A stretch of 64,000 nt of DNA from Hyphomicrobiales bacterium. GTDB lineage: Bacteria > Pseudomonadota > Alphaproteobacteria > Rhizobiales > JAJFHB01. The notes beneath the pieces are model-generated. The model saw nothing but the letters and a program-made list of their open reading frames with translations, was not told the DNA's origin and did not search any database. Of this stretch, positions 28,210-38,363 are shown one piece after another. The stretch spans positions 16,188-80,187 of the forward strand of contig JAJFHE010000047.1 of assembly GCA_021775755.1 (NCBI GenBank), in the 5' to 3' direction. Positions within the stretch are counted from its first letter, which is position 1. The number at the start of each line of letters is the position of its first letter. A program made the position numbers and the translations under genes.

Positions 28210-28448
28210 TCGAAGCGCGGTGCCAGCACGATGCTCCCATCACGGTGCTTAAAGGCCTTGTGGCGCGAAATTCTTCGAAAACATCAAACATGCATTCAAC
28301 GACATGCAACGCCTGTGCGGCGTTGCGCGCCCGATCATGGCGCCCGTGCGGCGAACCCGTTTAATCGAACTGACCGGTTTTTCTTGATTTGCCGCGCGGT
28401 CTGCACAACATAGGCCGCACAAACCAGCTCTCCGCAACGAGATATCAA

Positions 28449-29846
28449 ATGAGTGACCCCCTTCCTGTTTACGGATCCGTCCTCGATGCCATTGGCAATA
28501 CACCGTTGCATGAGGTCACGAGGATCGACACCGGGCCGTGCCGTTTGTTTCTGAAGCTTGAAAACCAGAACCCGGGCGGTTCGATCAAGGACCGGATCGG
28601 GCGCTCCATGATCGAGGCGGCGGAAGCCTCCGGTGCGCTCAAGCCCGGCGGCACGATGATAGAGGCGACGGCCGGTAATACCGGGCTTGGACTGGCGCTC
28701 GTCGCCGGCCAGAAGGGCTATAAGCTCATTCTCGTCGTGCCCGACAAGATGGCGCAGGAAAAGGTGTTCCATCTGCGCGCCATGGGCGTTGATGTGATTA
28801 TCACCCGTTCCGATGTGGGCAAGGGCCATCCTGAGTACTATCAGGACATGGCGGAGCGCATCGCCAATGAGAACGGCTATCTTTTCGTCAACCAGTTCGG
28901 CAATGACGCCAATCCTCTGGCGCATGAAACCACCACCGGCCCGGAAATTCTGGAGCAGTGCAAGACCGCCGGCGTGACACCGGATGCGGTTGTCTGCGGT
29001 GTGGGGTCCGGCGGGACGATCACAGGGCTGTCGCGGTATTTCGCCAAGGTAAATCCAGACACCGAAATGGTGCTGGCGGACCCGGAAGGCTCGATCCTTG
29101 CGCACTATATTGACACCGGTGAGATCTCCGAGGATGTCGGTTCCTGGATGGTGGAGGGTATCGGTGAGGATTTTGTTCCACCGGTTTCCGATTTTTCCCG
29201 TGTGCGCAAAGCCTATACGGTGAGCGATGCGGAAGCCTTCTCGACGGCACGCGAACTTTTGCTGCATGAAGGCGTGCTCGCCGGTTCGTCGTCGGGCACA
29301 CTGATTTCGGCGGCGCTGAAATATGCGCGCGAGCAGACGAGCCCGAAGACCGTCGTCAGCTTCGTTTGCGACAGCGGCAACAAGTACCTTTCAAAGATGT
29401 TCAACGACTACTGGATGATCGACAACGGCTTCGTCAAAACACCGAGCCGCGGCGATCTGCGCGATCTCATCGCGCGCAAGCATGCCGAACATCAGGCGGT
29501 TACGATCCGCCCGAGCCGGCCGCTTGAGGAAGCCTACAAACAGATGAAACTTTATGATATCTCGCAGCTGCCAGTGGTCGAGAATGACAGGCTTGTGGGT
29601 ATTCTTGATGAGGAGGATCTCCTCATGAAGGTGTATGACCATGGCGGCGAGTTCACCGGGACCGTTGCCGATGTCATGACGTCGGATCTGCGCACGGTTG
29701 AAGCCGAAGAGAGCCTTGAGCGCGTACTTCTCATTCTGTCCCGCGGCATGGTTGTGCCGGTCCTGCTTGAGGGACGCTTCCAGGGGCTGATCACGAAAAT
29801 CGATGTTCTCAACCATATGCGGCTGCACGGATCGATGCTCGGCTGA
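28449..29846 (+). CDS. Cystathionine beta-synthase with C-terminal CBS domains
   Basis: 465 residues. Residues 1-320 are a fold-type II PLP enzyme with PLP lysine Lys47 (NPGGSIKDR), the phosphate loop TAGNTGLGLA and GVGSGGTITGLSRY. Residues about 340-465 are two CBS motifs (ISQLPVVENDRLVGILDEEDLL and a second MTSDLRTVEAEESLERVL unit). This is the domain order of true cystathionine beta-synthase rather than cysteine synthase. It condenses homocysteine with serine. The next gene is cystathionine gamma-lyase-like, so the pair provides reverse transsulfuration from methionine to cysteine. The ATG at 28449 lies well inside a longer open frame and gives the natural N-terminus. Confidence 0.93.
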   Translation: MSDPLPVYGSVLDAIGNTPLHEVTRIDTGPCRLFLKLENQNPGGSIKDRIGRSMIEAAEASGALKPGGTMIEATAGNTGLGLALVAGQKGYKLILVVPDKMAQEKVFHLRAMGVDVIITRSDVGKGHPEYYQDMAERIANENGYLFVNQFGNDANPLAHETTTGPEILEQCKTAGVTPDAVVCGVGSGGTITGLSRYFAKVNPDTEMVLADPEGSILAHYIDTGEISEDVGSWMVEGIGEDFVPPVSDFSRVRKAYTVSDAEAFSTARELLLHEGVLAGSSSGTLISAALKYAREQTSPKTVVSFVCDSGNKYLSKMFNDYWMIDNGFVKTPSRGDLRDLIARKHAEHQAVTIRPSRPLEEAYKQMKLYDISQLPVVENDRLVGILDEEDLLMKVYDHGGEFTGTVADVMTSDLRTVEAEESLERVLLILSRGMVVPVLLEGRFQGLITKIDVLNHMRLHGSMLG

Positions 29847-29876
29847 GTTCGCTCCGGCAAGAAACAGGAAATTGAC

Positions 29877-31043
29877 ATGAGCAAGAACCGTCAGGGTTTT
29901 TCGACGCGCGCTATTCATGCAGGCCAGGAGCCCGACCCCGTGACCGGCGCCATCATGACGCCGATTTACGCGACGTCGACCTATGTTCAGGAAAGCCCCG
30001 GCGTCCACAAGGGCTATGAGTACTCGCGCAGTCAGAACCCGACCCGCCAGGCACTCGAGGCGTGCGTGGCCGACCTTGAAAACGGTGCGGCGGGATTTGC
30101 TTTCGGATCAGGTATGGCGGCGTCCGCGACAGTCCTTGAATTGCTCGATTCAGGCGCGCATGTGATCGCCGGCGACGATCTCTATGGTGGCACCTACCGC
30201 CTGTTTGAGAATGTTCGAAAACGCTCCTCCGGCCTTGATTTTACATTCATCGACTTTTCCGATCTGGAAGCCGTCGAAGCGGCAGTGCGGCCGGAAACGC
30301 GCATGATCTGGGTCGAAACCCCGACCAATCCCCTGTTGAAAGTGATCGACCTTGAGGCTGTGGCGGACATCGCGCGGCGGCACGATCTCATCGCGGTTTG
30401 CGACAACACCTTCTGCAGCCCCTACGTTCAGCGTCCGCTCGACTGGGGTATCGATGTGGTCGTGCATTCGACAACGAAATATCTCAACGGCCATTCGGAT
30501 GTGGTGGGCGGCGTTGCCATCGTTTCGGGCGCAACGCGCCACAGCGATCTTACCGACCGTCTCGCCTACCTGCAGAACGCGGTCGGCGGCGTCCCGGGCC
30601 CGTTCGACAGTTTCCTGGTGCTGCGGTCGCTCAAGACCTTGCCGCTGCGCATGGAGCGCCACTGCGAGAACGCGCGCGCTGTGGCTGAGTTCCTGGAAAA
30701 CCATCCGAAGATCTCAAAAGTCTATTTTCCAGGCCTCACCACGCACGGCCAGCACGACATCGCGAAGCGTCAGATGAACGGGTTCGGCGGCATGGTGACC
30801 GCGGTGCTTGACGGCGGGCTCGATGCGGCGACGCGGTTTCTTGAGCGCACGCAACTTTTTGCGCTGGCGGAAAGCCTCGGCGGTGTGGAAAGCCTTATCG
30901 AGCATCCGGCGATCATGACGCACGCTTCCATCCCTCCGGAAATCCGCGCCAAAATCGGCATTGACGACGGACTGGTGCGCCTTTCGGTGGGTGTTGAGGA
31001 TATCGACGACCTGCTGGACGACCTGCGCACGGCGCTCGTGTAG
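29877..31043 (+). CDS. Cystathionine gamma-lyase / trans-sulfuration PLP enzyme
   Basis: 388 residues of the Cys/Met metabolism PLP family. It has GFSTRAIHAGQEPDP at the start, the YSRSQNPTRQALE substrate/PLP segment, and the PLP lysine Lys201 in VVHSTTKYLNGHSDVVGG. A second cofactor region (AFGSGMAAS) and the conserved C-terminal SLGGVESLIEHPAIMTH are also present. Sequence alone does not separate gamma-lyase from gamma-synthase, but placement 30 bp after cystathionine beta-synthase strongly favours cleavage of cystathionine to cysteine, ammonia and 2-oxobutyrate. The SD is AGGAA. Confidence 0.9.
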   Translation: MSKNRQGFSTRAIHAGQEPDPVTGAIMTPIYATSTYVQESPGVHKGYEYSRSQNPTRQALEACVADLENGAAGFAFGSGMAASATVLELLDSGAHVIAGDDLYGGTYRLFENVRKRSSGLDFTFIDFSDLEAVEAAVRPETRMIWVETPTNPLLKVIDLEAVADIARRHDLIAVCDNTFCSPYVQRPLDWGIDVVVHSTTKYLNGHSDVVGGVAIVSGATRHSDLTDRLAYLQNAVGGVPGPFDSFLVLRSLKTLPLRMERHCENARAVAEFLENHPKISKVYFPGLTTHGQHDIAKRQMNGFGGMVTAVLDGGLDAATRFLERTQLFALAESLGGVESLIEHPAIMTHASIPPEIRAKIGIDDGLVRLSVGVEDIDDLLDDLRTALV

Positions 31044-31058
31044 CTCCACGCGTTTGGC

Positions 31059-31961
31059 TTATGCGGCCGCGCCCGTCAACGTTCGGGTAATCGCCCGGCC
31101 AAGTTCGGCGAACTCTTCCTTGCGCGGTGAGGTGCGCCGCCAAACCAGACCGATGATGCGATAGGGCGCGGGTTCGTGGAACCTCAGGATGTGCATATCG
31201 TCTTCGTCGCGCATCTCCACCGCCGTGGCCATGTCCGGCAGCAAGGTGACGCCGTAGCCGTTCGCCACCATTTGCGCGATCGTCGACAGAGACGACGCCG
31301 CCAGCTCGTCGAACCCGCCGGCCCGCGCGGTCTGACAGAACGCGACCGCCTGATCGCGCAGGCAATGGCCCTCCTCGAGCAGCAGAATACGTTCTTCCTG
31401 CAGGGCGTCGTGCGAGACGGTGTTCTGGTTTGCCAGAGGATGATCGGCCGGCACTGCCAGATGAAAGGCGTCATTGAACAGCGCCAGCTCCTCCAGCCCC
31501 GGGCTGTCGACCGGTAACGCCAGCAGGGCGACGTCGATTTTGGTCTCGTGAAGTTCGCGCACCAGATGTTCGGTGTGGGTTTCCCGCACCGCCAGCTCAA
31601 GATGGGGAAACTCCTGCTTCAGGGCCGGCAGGACACTGGGCAGCACGTAAGGACCTATGGTCGGTATCACGCCAAGCTTGAGTTGGCCGACCAGCATCTT
31701 GCTGCGGTGATGGGCGTAATCTTCCAGATCTTTCACATCGGTCAGGATCGCGCGTATGCGCCGCGCAATCTCTTCGCCTTCCTGCGTCAGGGTGATGCCG
31801 CGCGAGCGGCGTTCGATCAGGGCGACGCGCAGGGATTTCTCCAATTCCGCGATCTGCAGGCTCATGGCGGGCTGCGTGATGTGGCATCGCTCCGCCGCAC
31901 GGCCGAAATGCAGGGTTTCGGCAAGTGTGCCGAAATAGCGGAGTTGGCGTAGAGTCGTCAC
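31059..31961 (-). CDS. oxyR: LysR-type hydrogen peroxide regulator OxyR
   Basis: 300 residues. An N-terminal winged HTH ([42 protein letters not shown], residues 3-60) is followed by a LysR substrate-binding domain. The two redox cysteines of OxyR are conserved: Cys200 in EEGHCLRDQ and Cys209 in VAFCQ, with the same nine-residue spacing as Cys199/Cys208 of the E. coli protein. Peroxide should form the disulfide and switch on target genes. It is divergent from katA, its expected target. The GTG at 31961 matches family N-termini; TTG codons upstream at 31982 and 31991 are alternatives. Confidence 0.93.
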   Translation of the reverse strand: MTTLRQLRYFGTLAETLHFGRAAERCHITQPAMSLQIAELEKSLRVALIERRSRGITLTQEGEEIARRIRAILTDVKDLEDYAHHRSKMLVGQLKLGVIPTIGPYVLPSVLPALKQEFPHLELAVRETHTEHLVRELHETKIDVALLALPVDSPGLEELALFNDAFHLAVPADHPLANQNTVSHDALQEERILLLEEGHCLRDQAVAFCQTARAGGFDELAASSLSTIAQMVANGYGVTLLPDMATAVEMRDEDDMHILRFHEPAPYRIIGLVWRRTSPRKEEFAELGRAITRTLTGAAA

Positions 31962-31974
31962 GATATTAGTTTTT

Positions 31975-31995
31975 CTTATCAATAGATCCAATAAG
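31975..31995. promoter_or_regulatory. Candidate LysR/OxyR operator in the oxyR-katA intergenic region
   Basis: CTTAT-N11-ATAAG is a perfect 5-bp inverted repeat with the T-N11-A spacing of LysR-family boxes. It is placed just upstream of the oxyR start and about 67 bp before katA. Position and spacing suit autoregulation of oxyR and activation of katA. Binding is inferred from the pattern. Confidence 0.6.
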
Positions 31996-32061
31996 AACGA
32001 TTGGAGCTTATATCAAAGTGCAGCGCATGGTGCCACCACATTGTTTCCAACGAGGTGGATC

Positions 32062-33537
32062 ATGGTGGACAAGACAACTCTCACGACGAGCGGAGGATCA
32101 CCGGTCGTCGACAACCAGAACAGCATGACGGCCGGCCCGCGCGGACCGGTTCTGATGCAGGACTATCAACTGATTGAAAAGCTTGCGCATCAAAACCGAG
32201 AACGTATCCCGGAGCGCACGGTGCATGCCAAGGGCTGGGGCGCATTCGGCACACTGACCATTACCAATGACATTACGGGATACTCCCGTGCAGCGCTGTT
32301 TTCCGAAGTCGGAAAGAAGACGGAATTGTTGACGCGGTTCTCCACCGTTGCAGGCGAGCAAGGTGCGGCCGACGCGGAACGCGACGTGCGCGGGTTTGCG
32401 GTAAAGTTCTATACAGAAGAGGGCAACTGGGATTTGGTAGGCAACAACACGCCGGTGTTCTTCGTGCGCGATCCCTACAAATTCCCGGATTTCATCCACA
32501 CGCAAAAGCGCCATCCCAAAACCAATCTGAGGTCGGCCACGGCGATGTGGGACTTCTGGTCGCTGTCGCCGGAAAGCCTGCACCAGATCACCATACTGAT
32601 GTCGGACCGCGGCCTTCCGCAAACCGTGCGGCACATGAACGGTTATGGTTCGCACACTTTCTCCATGATCAATGCCGACAATGAGCGGTTCTGGGTGAAG
32701 TTTCACTTCAAGTCCCTCCAGGGTCACAAGCACTGGACGAATGCGGAGTCCGAGGAAATTGTCGGCCGTACGCGGGAATCGACGCAGATCGATCTTTATG
32801 GCGCCATCGAAAGTGGCGATTGCCCTCAATGGCGCATGTGCATTCAGGTGATGCCGGAGCTCGATGCTGAAAAAACGCCATACAATCCGTTCGACCTCAC
32901 CAAGGTGTGGCCGCATGAGGATTATCCGCTGATCGAGGTTGGCATCATGGAGCTCAACCGCAATCCGGATAACTATTTCGCGGAGATCGAACAGGCGGCG
33001 TTTTCGCCCTCCAACATCGTTCCGGGCATCGGCTTCTCGCCGGACAAGATGTTGCAGGCGCGCATTTTCTCCTATGCGGATGCGCACCGTTACCGCCTCG
33101 GCACGCACTATGAGGCGCTTCCGGTGAACGCGCCAAAGTGTCCGGTGCGCCATTATCACAAGGACGGTCCCATGCGGTTCTTCGCAAACAATCCGCAGCC
33201 GGACGCCTATTACGAACCGAACTCTTTCAGTGGCCCTTCGCAGAATCCTTCCTATGCTGAACCGCCACTGAGGATTTCAGGCGACGCGGACCGCTACAAC
33301 CATCGTGATGGAAACGACGACTATTCCCAGGCCGGCGCATTGTTCCGTTTGATGTCGGATGCGGCGCGCCATCGCCTGATGGACAACATCGCCGTCGCCA
33401 TGGCCGGTGTGGCGGAGGAAATCCAGATCCGTCAGGTCCGGCACTTTTACCGGGCGGACGAATCTTACGGCGTCGGCGTGGCAACGCGGCTTGGAGTCCG
33501 GTCTGCGGAGCTTCAGCAAACCGAAAGCGCGGCCTGA
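32062..33537 (+). CDS. katA: Monofunctional haem catalase
   Basis: 491 residues, a small-subunit (clade 3-like) catalase. It converts hydrogen peroxide to water and oxygen. The distal His region ([13 protein letters not shown]), [21 protein letters not shown] with the conserved Asn/His environment nearby, and the proximal haem-ligand motif [14 protein letters not shown] (Arg-x-x-x-Tyr) are all intact. No C-terminal flavodoxin-like domain is present, which excludes the large-subunit class. ATG 32062 follows GAGGTGG. It is transcribed divergently from oxyR and ends before a strong terminator. Confidence 0.96.
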   Translation: MVDKTTLTTSGGSPVVDNQNSMTAGPRGPVLMQDYQLIEKLAHQNRERIPERTVHAKGWGAFGTLTITNDITGYSRAALFSEVGKKTELLTRFSTVAGEQGAADAERDVRGFAVKFYTEEGNWDLVGNNTPVFFVRDPYKFPDFIHTQKRHPKTNLRSATAMWDFWSLSPESLHQITILMSDRGLPQTVRHMNGYGSHTFSMINADNERFWVKFHFKSLQGHKHWTNAESEEIVGRTRESTQIDLYGAIESGDCPQWRMCIQVMPELDAEKTPYNPFDLTKVWPHEDYPLIEVGIMELNRNPDNYFAEIEQAAFSPSNIVPGIGFSPDKMLQARIFSYADAHRYRLGTHYEALPVNAPKCPVRHYHKDGPMRFFANNPQPDAYYEPNSFSGPSQNPSYAEPPLRISGDADRYNHRDGNDDYSQAGALFRLMSDAARHRLMDNIAVAMAGVAEEIQIRQVRHFYRADESYGVGVATRLGVRSAELQQTESAA

Positions 33538-33601
33538 CGCGGGAGACGCGCCGGCGGCACCTTTCATCATGGGGTGTTTTTGACTGAAGCGCCGGTGTCT
33601 G

Positions 33602-33643
33602 TGGCGGAGTGATCCTTGATCCGGTCACTCCGCCAAGTTTTTT
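33602..33643 (+). terminator. Rho-independent terminator after katA
   Basis: An 11-bp perfect stem (TGGCGGAGTGA / TCACTCCGCCA) with a 12-nt loop is followed by AGTTTTTTG. It lies 64 bp after the katA stop and separates katA from the formaldehyde genes. Confidence 0.9.
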
Positions 33644-33740
33644 GTCACACACAAGCCTTGCGTTCTTGCATGGGGCTGGCGACGCTGCCAAACTCCCGCG
33701 CGACGAAATCACCATTATTTCCGTTGGGAGGGTAGCTTAC

Positions 33741-34850
<1,110 letters not shown>

Positions 34851-34929
34851 CGCCATCCATTGCAAAACCCATGCGGGCGCCTGGACGACATTGTCCCGGC
34901 GCCCGTATTTTCACTCACAGGAGCCCTTC

Positions 34930-35775
34930 ATGACGCTTGAGCAGATTGGCGAGAACAAGAGCTTTGGCGGGCGGCAGCTGCGTTTTACGCATGTCTCGCA
35001 GGCGTGCGATTGCGACATGACATTTGCCATCTACCTGCCGCCGCAGGCCGGGGACGGTCAGGTGCCGGTCCTCTATTGGCTTTCCGGGCTGACCTGCACC
35101 GATGAAAATTTCGTGACCAAGGCAGGTGCGCAGGCCTATGCCGCGCAGCATGGCGTGGCGATTGTGGCGCCGGACACCAGCCCGCGTGGCGAGGGTGTCG
35201 CCGACGACCCCGACGGCGCCTATGATTTCGGTCTGGCGGCGGGGTTTTACGTGAATGCAACGCAGCAACCCTGGGCGCGGCACTATCGAATGTACGACTA
35301 TGTGAGCGAAGAACTGCCGCAACTGATCGCGGCGGAGTTTCCGGTCGATACCGGGCGTCAGGGTATTTCCGGCCACTCCATGGGCGGACATGGCGCATTG
35401 ACGATTGCTCTGCGCAATCCGGGTAAATACCGCTCGGTATCGGCTTTTGCGCCAATTTGTGCGCCAAGCCACTGTCCGTGGGGGCACAAGGCGTTAGGAG
35501 GATATCTCGGAGACGATCGCGATGCCTGGGCGCACCACGATGCGTGCGCGCTCATCGCGCAAGGCGGCGAGAAGCTGCCGCTGCTGGTGGACCAAGGGTT
35601 GGAGGACGGCTTTCTCGACGAACAGCTGAAGCCGCACCTGCTTAAGGAAGCCTGCGCCGCGGCCAGCCACCCACTCACTTTGAGGATGCAGCCGGGATAC
35701 GATCACAGCTATTTCTTCATTGCCAGTTTCATGGCCGATCACATAGCCCATCACGCCAAGGCGCTTGGGGCTTGA
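34930..35775 (+). CDS. fghA: S-formylglutathione hydrolase
   Basis: 281 residues, an esterase D family alpha/beta hydrolase. It hydrolyses S-formylglutathione to formate and glutathione, completing glutathione-dependent formaldehyde oxidation begun by the upstream dehydrogenase. The nucleophile is Ser150 in the elbow GHSMGGHG. The oxyanion/LSGLTC region and the C-terminal His in GYDHSYFF complete the triad with an Asp nearby. ATG 34930 is preceded by AGGAG. Confidence 0.96.
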   Translation: MTLEQIGENKSFGGRQLRFTHVSQACDCDMTFAIYLPPQAGDGQVPVLYWLSGLTCTDENFVTKAGAQAYAAQHGVAIVAPDTSPRGEGVADDPDGAYDFGLAAGFYVNATQQPWARHYRMYDYVSEELPQLIAAEFPVDTGRQGISGHSMGGHGALTIALRNPGKYRSVSAFAPICAPSHCPWGHKALGGYLGDDRDAWAHHDACALIAQGGEKLPLLVDQGLEDGFLDEQLKPHLLKEACAAASHPLTLRMQPGYDHSYFFIASFMADHIAHHAKALGA

Positions 35776-35847
35776 AAATCTGACAGGCGAAGCCAAATCT
35801 GGTTTACGTACGGCTTGAGGCCGGGCGCGATTGCACGCGCGTACGCG

Positions 35848-35876
35848 TTGCACCGGCGAAGCGTCTGGCCTATAAC
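35848..35876 (+). promoter_or_regulatory. Candidate sigma-70-type promoter for hflK
   Basis: TTGCAC at 35848-35853 and TATAAC at 35871-35876 are separated by 17 bp. Both boxes and the spacing are close to the housekeeping consensus. They lie about 125 bp before hflK and after fghA. A chance match cannot be excluded. Confidence 0.5.
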
Positions 35877-36001
35877 GCGGATGATTTCGGGAATCGGTCT
35901 CGCTCGGAGCATTGGGTCCGATGCCACACGGCAGCTTCCGCTGATGTAAATGCGGATTCCGCGAGACAAACCCCTTCCCAGTTTGAAAGGACAAAATACA
36001 G

Positions 36002-37123
36002 ATGCCCTGGAGTAATCAAAGCGGCGGCGGAGACGGCGGCGGCGGTTGGCAAGGCGGTGGCGGAAATCGCGGAGGGCCCTGGGGACAGGGATCTGGCGGT
36101 TCAGGCGGGCGCGGGCCAACTCCTCCGGATCTTGAGGATCTGATCAAGAAGGGCCAGGAGCGGCTGCGCGACATCATGCCGGGCGGTGGCGGCGGCGGGC
36201 CGAGCAAAATTGTGATTATTGTCGCAATCGTCGGTTTGGCGGCGCTCTACATGATGAAGGGCTTTTATCAGGTGCAACCGGACCAGGTGGGTATCGAACT
36301 TCTGTTCGGGGCTGCCAAGGACGGTGATAATCCTCCGGGACTGAATTTTCATCTCTGGCCGTTTGAAACAGTCGAGACGCCTGCAGTGGAATTTGAGCAG
36401 GTCGAAAATCTCGGCGGTACGACGGCGCGCAGCGGCTCGGCGGAAAGCCTGATGCTGACGAAGGATCAGAACATCGTGCAGATCGAATTCGCCGTCCTGT
36501 GGCGGGTCAGCGATCCGCGCGGCTTCCTGTTCAACATCTCCGAACAGCGCGCCATGGTACGTGTGGTTGCCGAGAGCGCGATGCGCGAGGTCGTCGGTCA
36601 GACAGATGCCCAGACGCTCAGAACAACAGGACGTGATGATGCCGAGGCCGCGGCTACCGAAGCGATCCAGTCAACGCTTAACAGCTATGAGGCAGGTGTC
36701 CGCATTACCGGTGTGAAGATCGAAAAGGCGGAGCCGCCAGAAGCTGTATCGGACTCGTTCGAGGAGGTGCAGCGTGCCAAACAGGATCAATCGAAATTCA
36801 TCGAGGATGCGACGCAGTATTCGAACCGCCGTCTGGGTGAGGCGCGAGGCGAGGCGGCGCAGTTGCGCGAAGCCGCGGAAGGTTATCGCGGCCGTGTCGT
36901 AGCCGAAGCCGAAGGTGAGGCGCAGCGCTTCCTGTCGGTGCTGGCGGAATATGAAAAAGCTGAAGACGTCACCCGCCGCCGCCTGTTCATTGAAACTCTG
37001 GAACAGGTGCTGGGTGGCTCCAACAAGATCATTATCGAATCCGAAGCCGGTGGCTCCGGGGTCGTACCCTATCTGCCGCTGCCTGAAGTGCAGCAGCGTA
37101 ACTCGACGACGGGAGGCCAGTGA
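36002..37123 (+). CDS. hflK: FtsH modulator HflK
   Basis: 373 residues. The N-terminus is the usual very Gly-rich stretch (MPWSNQSGGGDGGGGWQGG), then a membrane helix (about 70-88, KIVIIVAIVGLAALYMM). A band 7/SPFH domain (QVQPDQVGIELLFG onward) and a coiled coil of Ala/Glu/Arg repeats follow. HflK and HflC form a large periplasmic-facing cage around the membrane protease FtsH and moderate it. The stop overlaps the hflC start (TGATG). Confidence 0.95.
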   Translation: MPWSNQSGGGDGGGGWQGGGGNRGGPWGQGSGGSGGRGPTPPDLEDLIKKGQERLRDIMPGGGGGGPSKIVIIVAIVGLAALYMMKGFYQVQPDQVGIELLFGAAKDGDNPPGLNFHLWPFETVETPAVEFEQVENLGGTTARSGSAESLMLTKDQNIVQIEFAVLWRVSDPRGFLFNISEQRAMVRVVAESAMREVVGQTDAQTLRTTGRDDAEAAATEAIQSTLNSYEAGVRITGVKIEKAEPPEAVSDSFEEVQRAKQDQSKFIEDATQYSNRRLGEARGEAAQLREAAEGYRGRVVAEAEGEAQRFLSVLAEYEKAEDVTRRRLFIETLEQVLGGSNKIIIESEAGGSGVVPYLPLPEVQQRNSTTGGQ

Positions 37124-38025
37124 TGAAAAGATTGTTCAGAACATCCGTTCTTGTCCTCGTCGGCATTGCAGCGCTGGTTGCCTATACGTGCACGTTCGTT
37201 GTCGACGAACGTGAGCAGGCACTGGTTGTCCGCTTCGGTAAAATTGACCGTACGATCACGGAACCCGGCCTTTACTTTAAACTGCCGTTCGTTGTCGATC
37301 AGGTGATCTATATCGACGATCGTATCCTGTTCTTCGAAACCAGCGACAAGCCGGTGCAGGTGATCGACAGCCGGCGCTATCTGGTCGACACCATCACCAT
37401 GTTCCGCATCGTGGATTCAACGCGGTTCAGGGAATCGGTTCAGGCCAGCCTGTCGCGCGCGCGCGACCGTATCGATACACGGCTGGAGGCGGCACTCAAG
37501 GCGACCTACGGCCGGCGCACCTTTGAAGAGGCGCTGTCTGAGAAACGCGGCGAGATGATGCGTGAGATTCGCGATTCCCTGCGTCCGCAGGCCCGCGACA
37601 TCGGCATTGAGATTGTCGATGTGCGTGTCCGCCGCATGGATCTTCTGCCTGAGGTGTTGCGCTCGACCTATGACCGCATGAGCGCGGAACGGCTTGCAGA
37701 AGCTGCCGAAATCCGCGCTGTCGGTACGGAACGGAGCCTGCAGATCAGGGCGCAGGCGGACCGTCAGGCGGTCGTGCTGGTGGCTGAAGCGCAACGCGAC
37801 GCGGAGATTATCCGGGGCGAGGGCGAGGCTAAGCGGAACGGCATCTTTGCCTCCGCGTTCCAGCAAAACCCCGAGTTCTTCGCGTTCTATCGTTCCATGA
37901 AAGCTTACGCCAACAGTTTGCAGGGATCTGACACGACTTTCGTGCTCAGCCCGGATTCGGAGTTCTTTGAGTACTTCAGTGGCCGCGCAGGCACTCCCGG
38001 GAACCAGCCTGCCGCAGGAGAGTAA
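37123..38025 (+). CDS. hflC: FtsH modulator HflC
   Basis: 300 residues with one N-terminal membrane helix (about 6-24), a band 7 domain starting FVVDEREQALVVRFGKIDRT, and the coiled-coil segment AERLAEAAEIRAVGTERSLQIRAQADRQ. It is the partner of HflK in the FtsH regulatory complex. The ATG at 37123 shares a base with the hflK stop and follows GGGAGG, indicating translational coupling. A GTG one codon earlier is an alternative. Confidence 0.95.
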   Translation: MKRLFRTSVLVLVGIAALVAYTCTFVVDEREQALVVRFGKIDRTITEPGLYFKLPFVVDQVIYIDDRILFFETSDKPVQVIDSRRYLVDTITMFRIVDSTRFRESVQASLSRARDRIDTRLEAALKATYGRRTFEEALSEKRGEMMREIRDSLRPQARDIGIEIVDVRVRRMDLLPEVLRSTYDRMSAERLAEAAEIRAVGTERSLQIRAQADRQAVVLVAEAQRDAEIIRGEGEAKRNGIFASAFQQNPEFFAFYRSMKAYANSLQGSDTTFVLSPDSEFFEYFSGRAGTPGNQPAAGE

Positions 38026-38207
38026 TGGGCGATTTGATTGTCGCGCTGGGGCTTGTGCTGGTCATTGAGGGGCTGGTGTACGCCCTGTTCCCGGCGGGCC
38101 TGAAACGCATGATGGTGCTCGCCCAGGAAATGCCGGACCAGAGCCTGCGTACGGGCGGTGTTATCGCGCTTGGCGTTGGTGTCTTCATTGTATGGCTGGC
38201 GCGATAA
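38025..38207 (+). CDS. DUF2065 small membrane protein
   Basis: 60 residues with two hydrophobic segments (about 3-22 and 43-58) joined by a basic loop (AGLKRMMVLAQEMP). This is the DUF2065 family, often found directly after hflC in proteobacteria. Its ATG overlaps the hflC stop (TAATG), so it is translated with HflKC and probably belongs to the same membrane protein quality-control function. Its molecular role is not known. Confidence 0.88.
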   Translation: MGDLIVALGLVLVIEGLVYALFPAGLKRMMVLAQEMPDQSLRTGGVIALGVGVFIVWLAR

Positions 38208-38233
38208 CCCGGCGCCGGTATGCGAACTGATCC

Positions 38234-38260
38234 CGGCGATCGCCTTTTGTGCGATCGCCG
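38234..38260. repeat. 10-bp inverted repeat containing GCGATCGC halves
   Basis: CGGCGATCGC and its exact complement GCGATCGCCG flank a 7-nt spacer (CTTTTGT), between the DUF2065 gene and degP. There is no following T-run, so a classic intrinsic terminator is unlikely. A processing hairpin or protein-binding palindrome is possible. Confidence 0.7.
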
Positions 38261-38363
38261 ACGCATCACATGAACGAGATTTAATGATGTGTCGGCTCGT
38301 CAAGCTTAGCCGTGCAACCTAGAATGAGCCGAACCTCTCGGACAACTCCGAACGGATGGGAAC

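Noticed and set aside
38234..38260. Intrinsic terminator after the DUF2065 gene
   Set aside because: The 10-bp stem is strong but is followed by ACGCATCACA with no T-run, so it was listed as an inverted repeat only.
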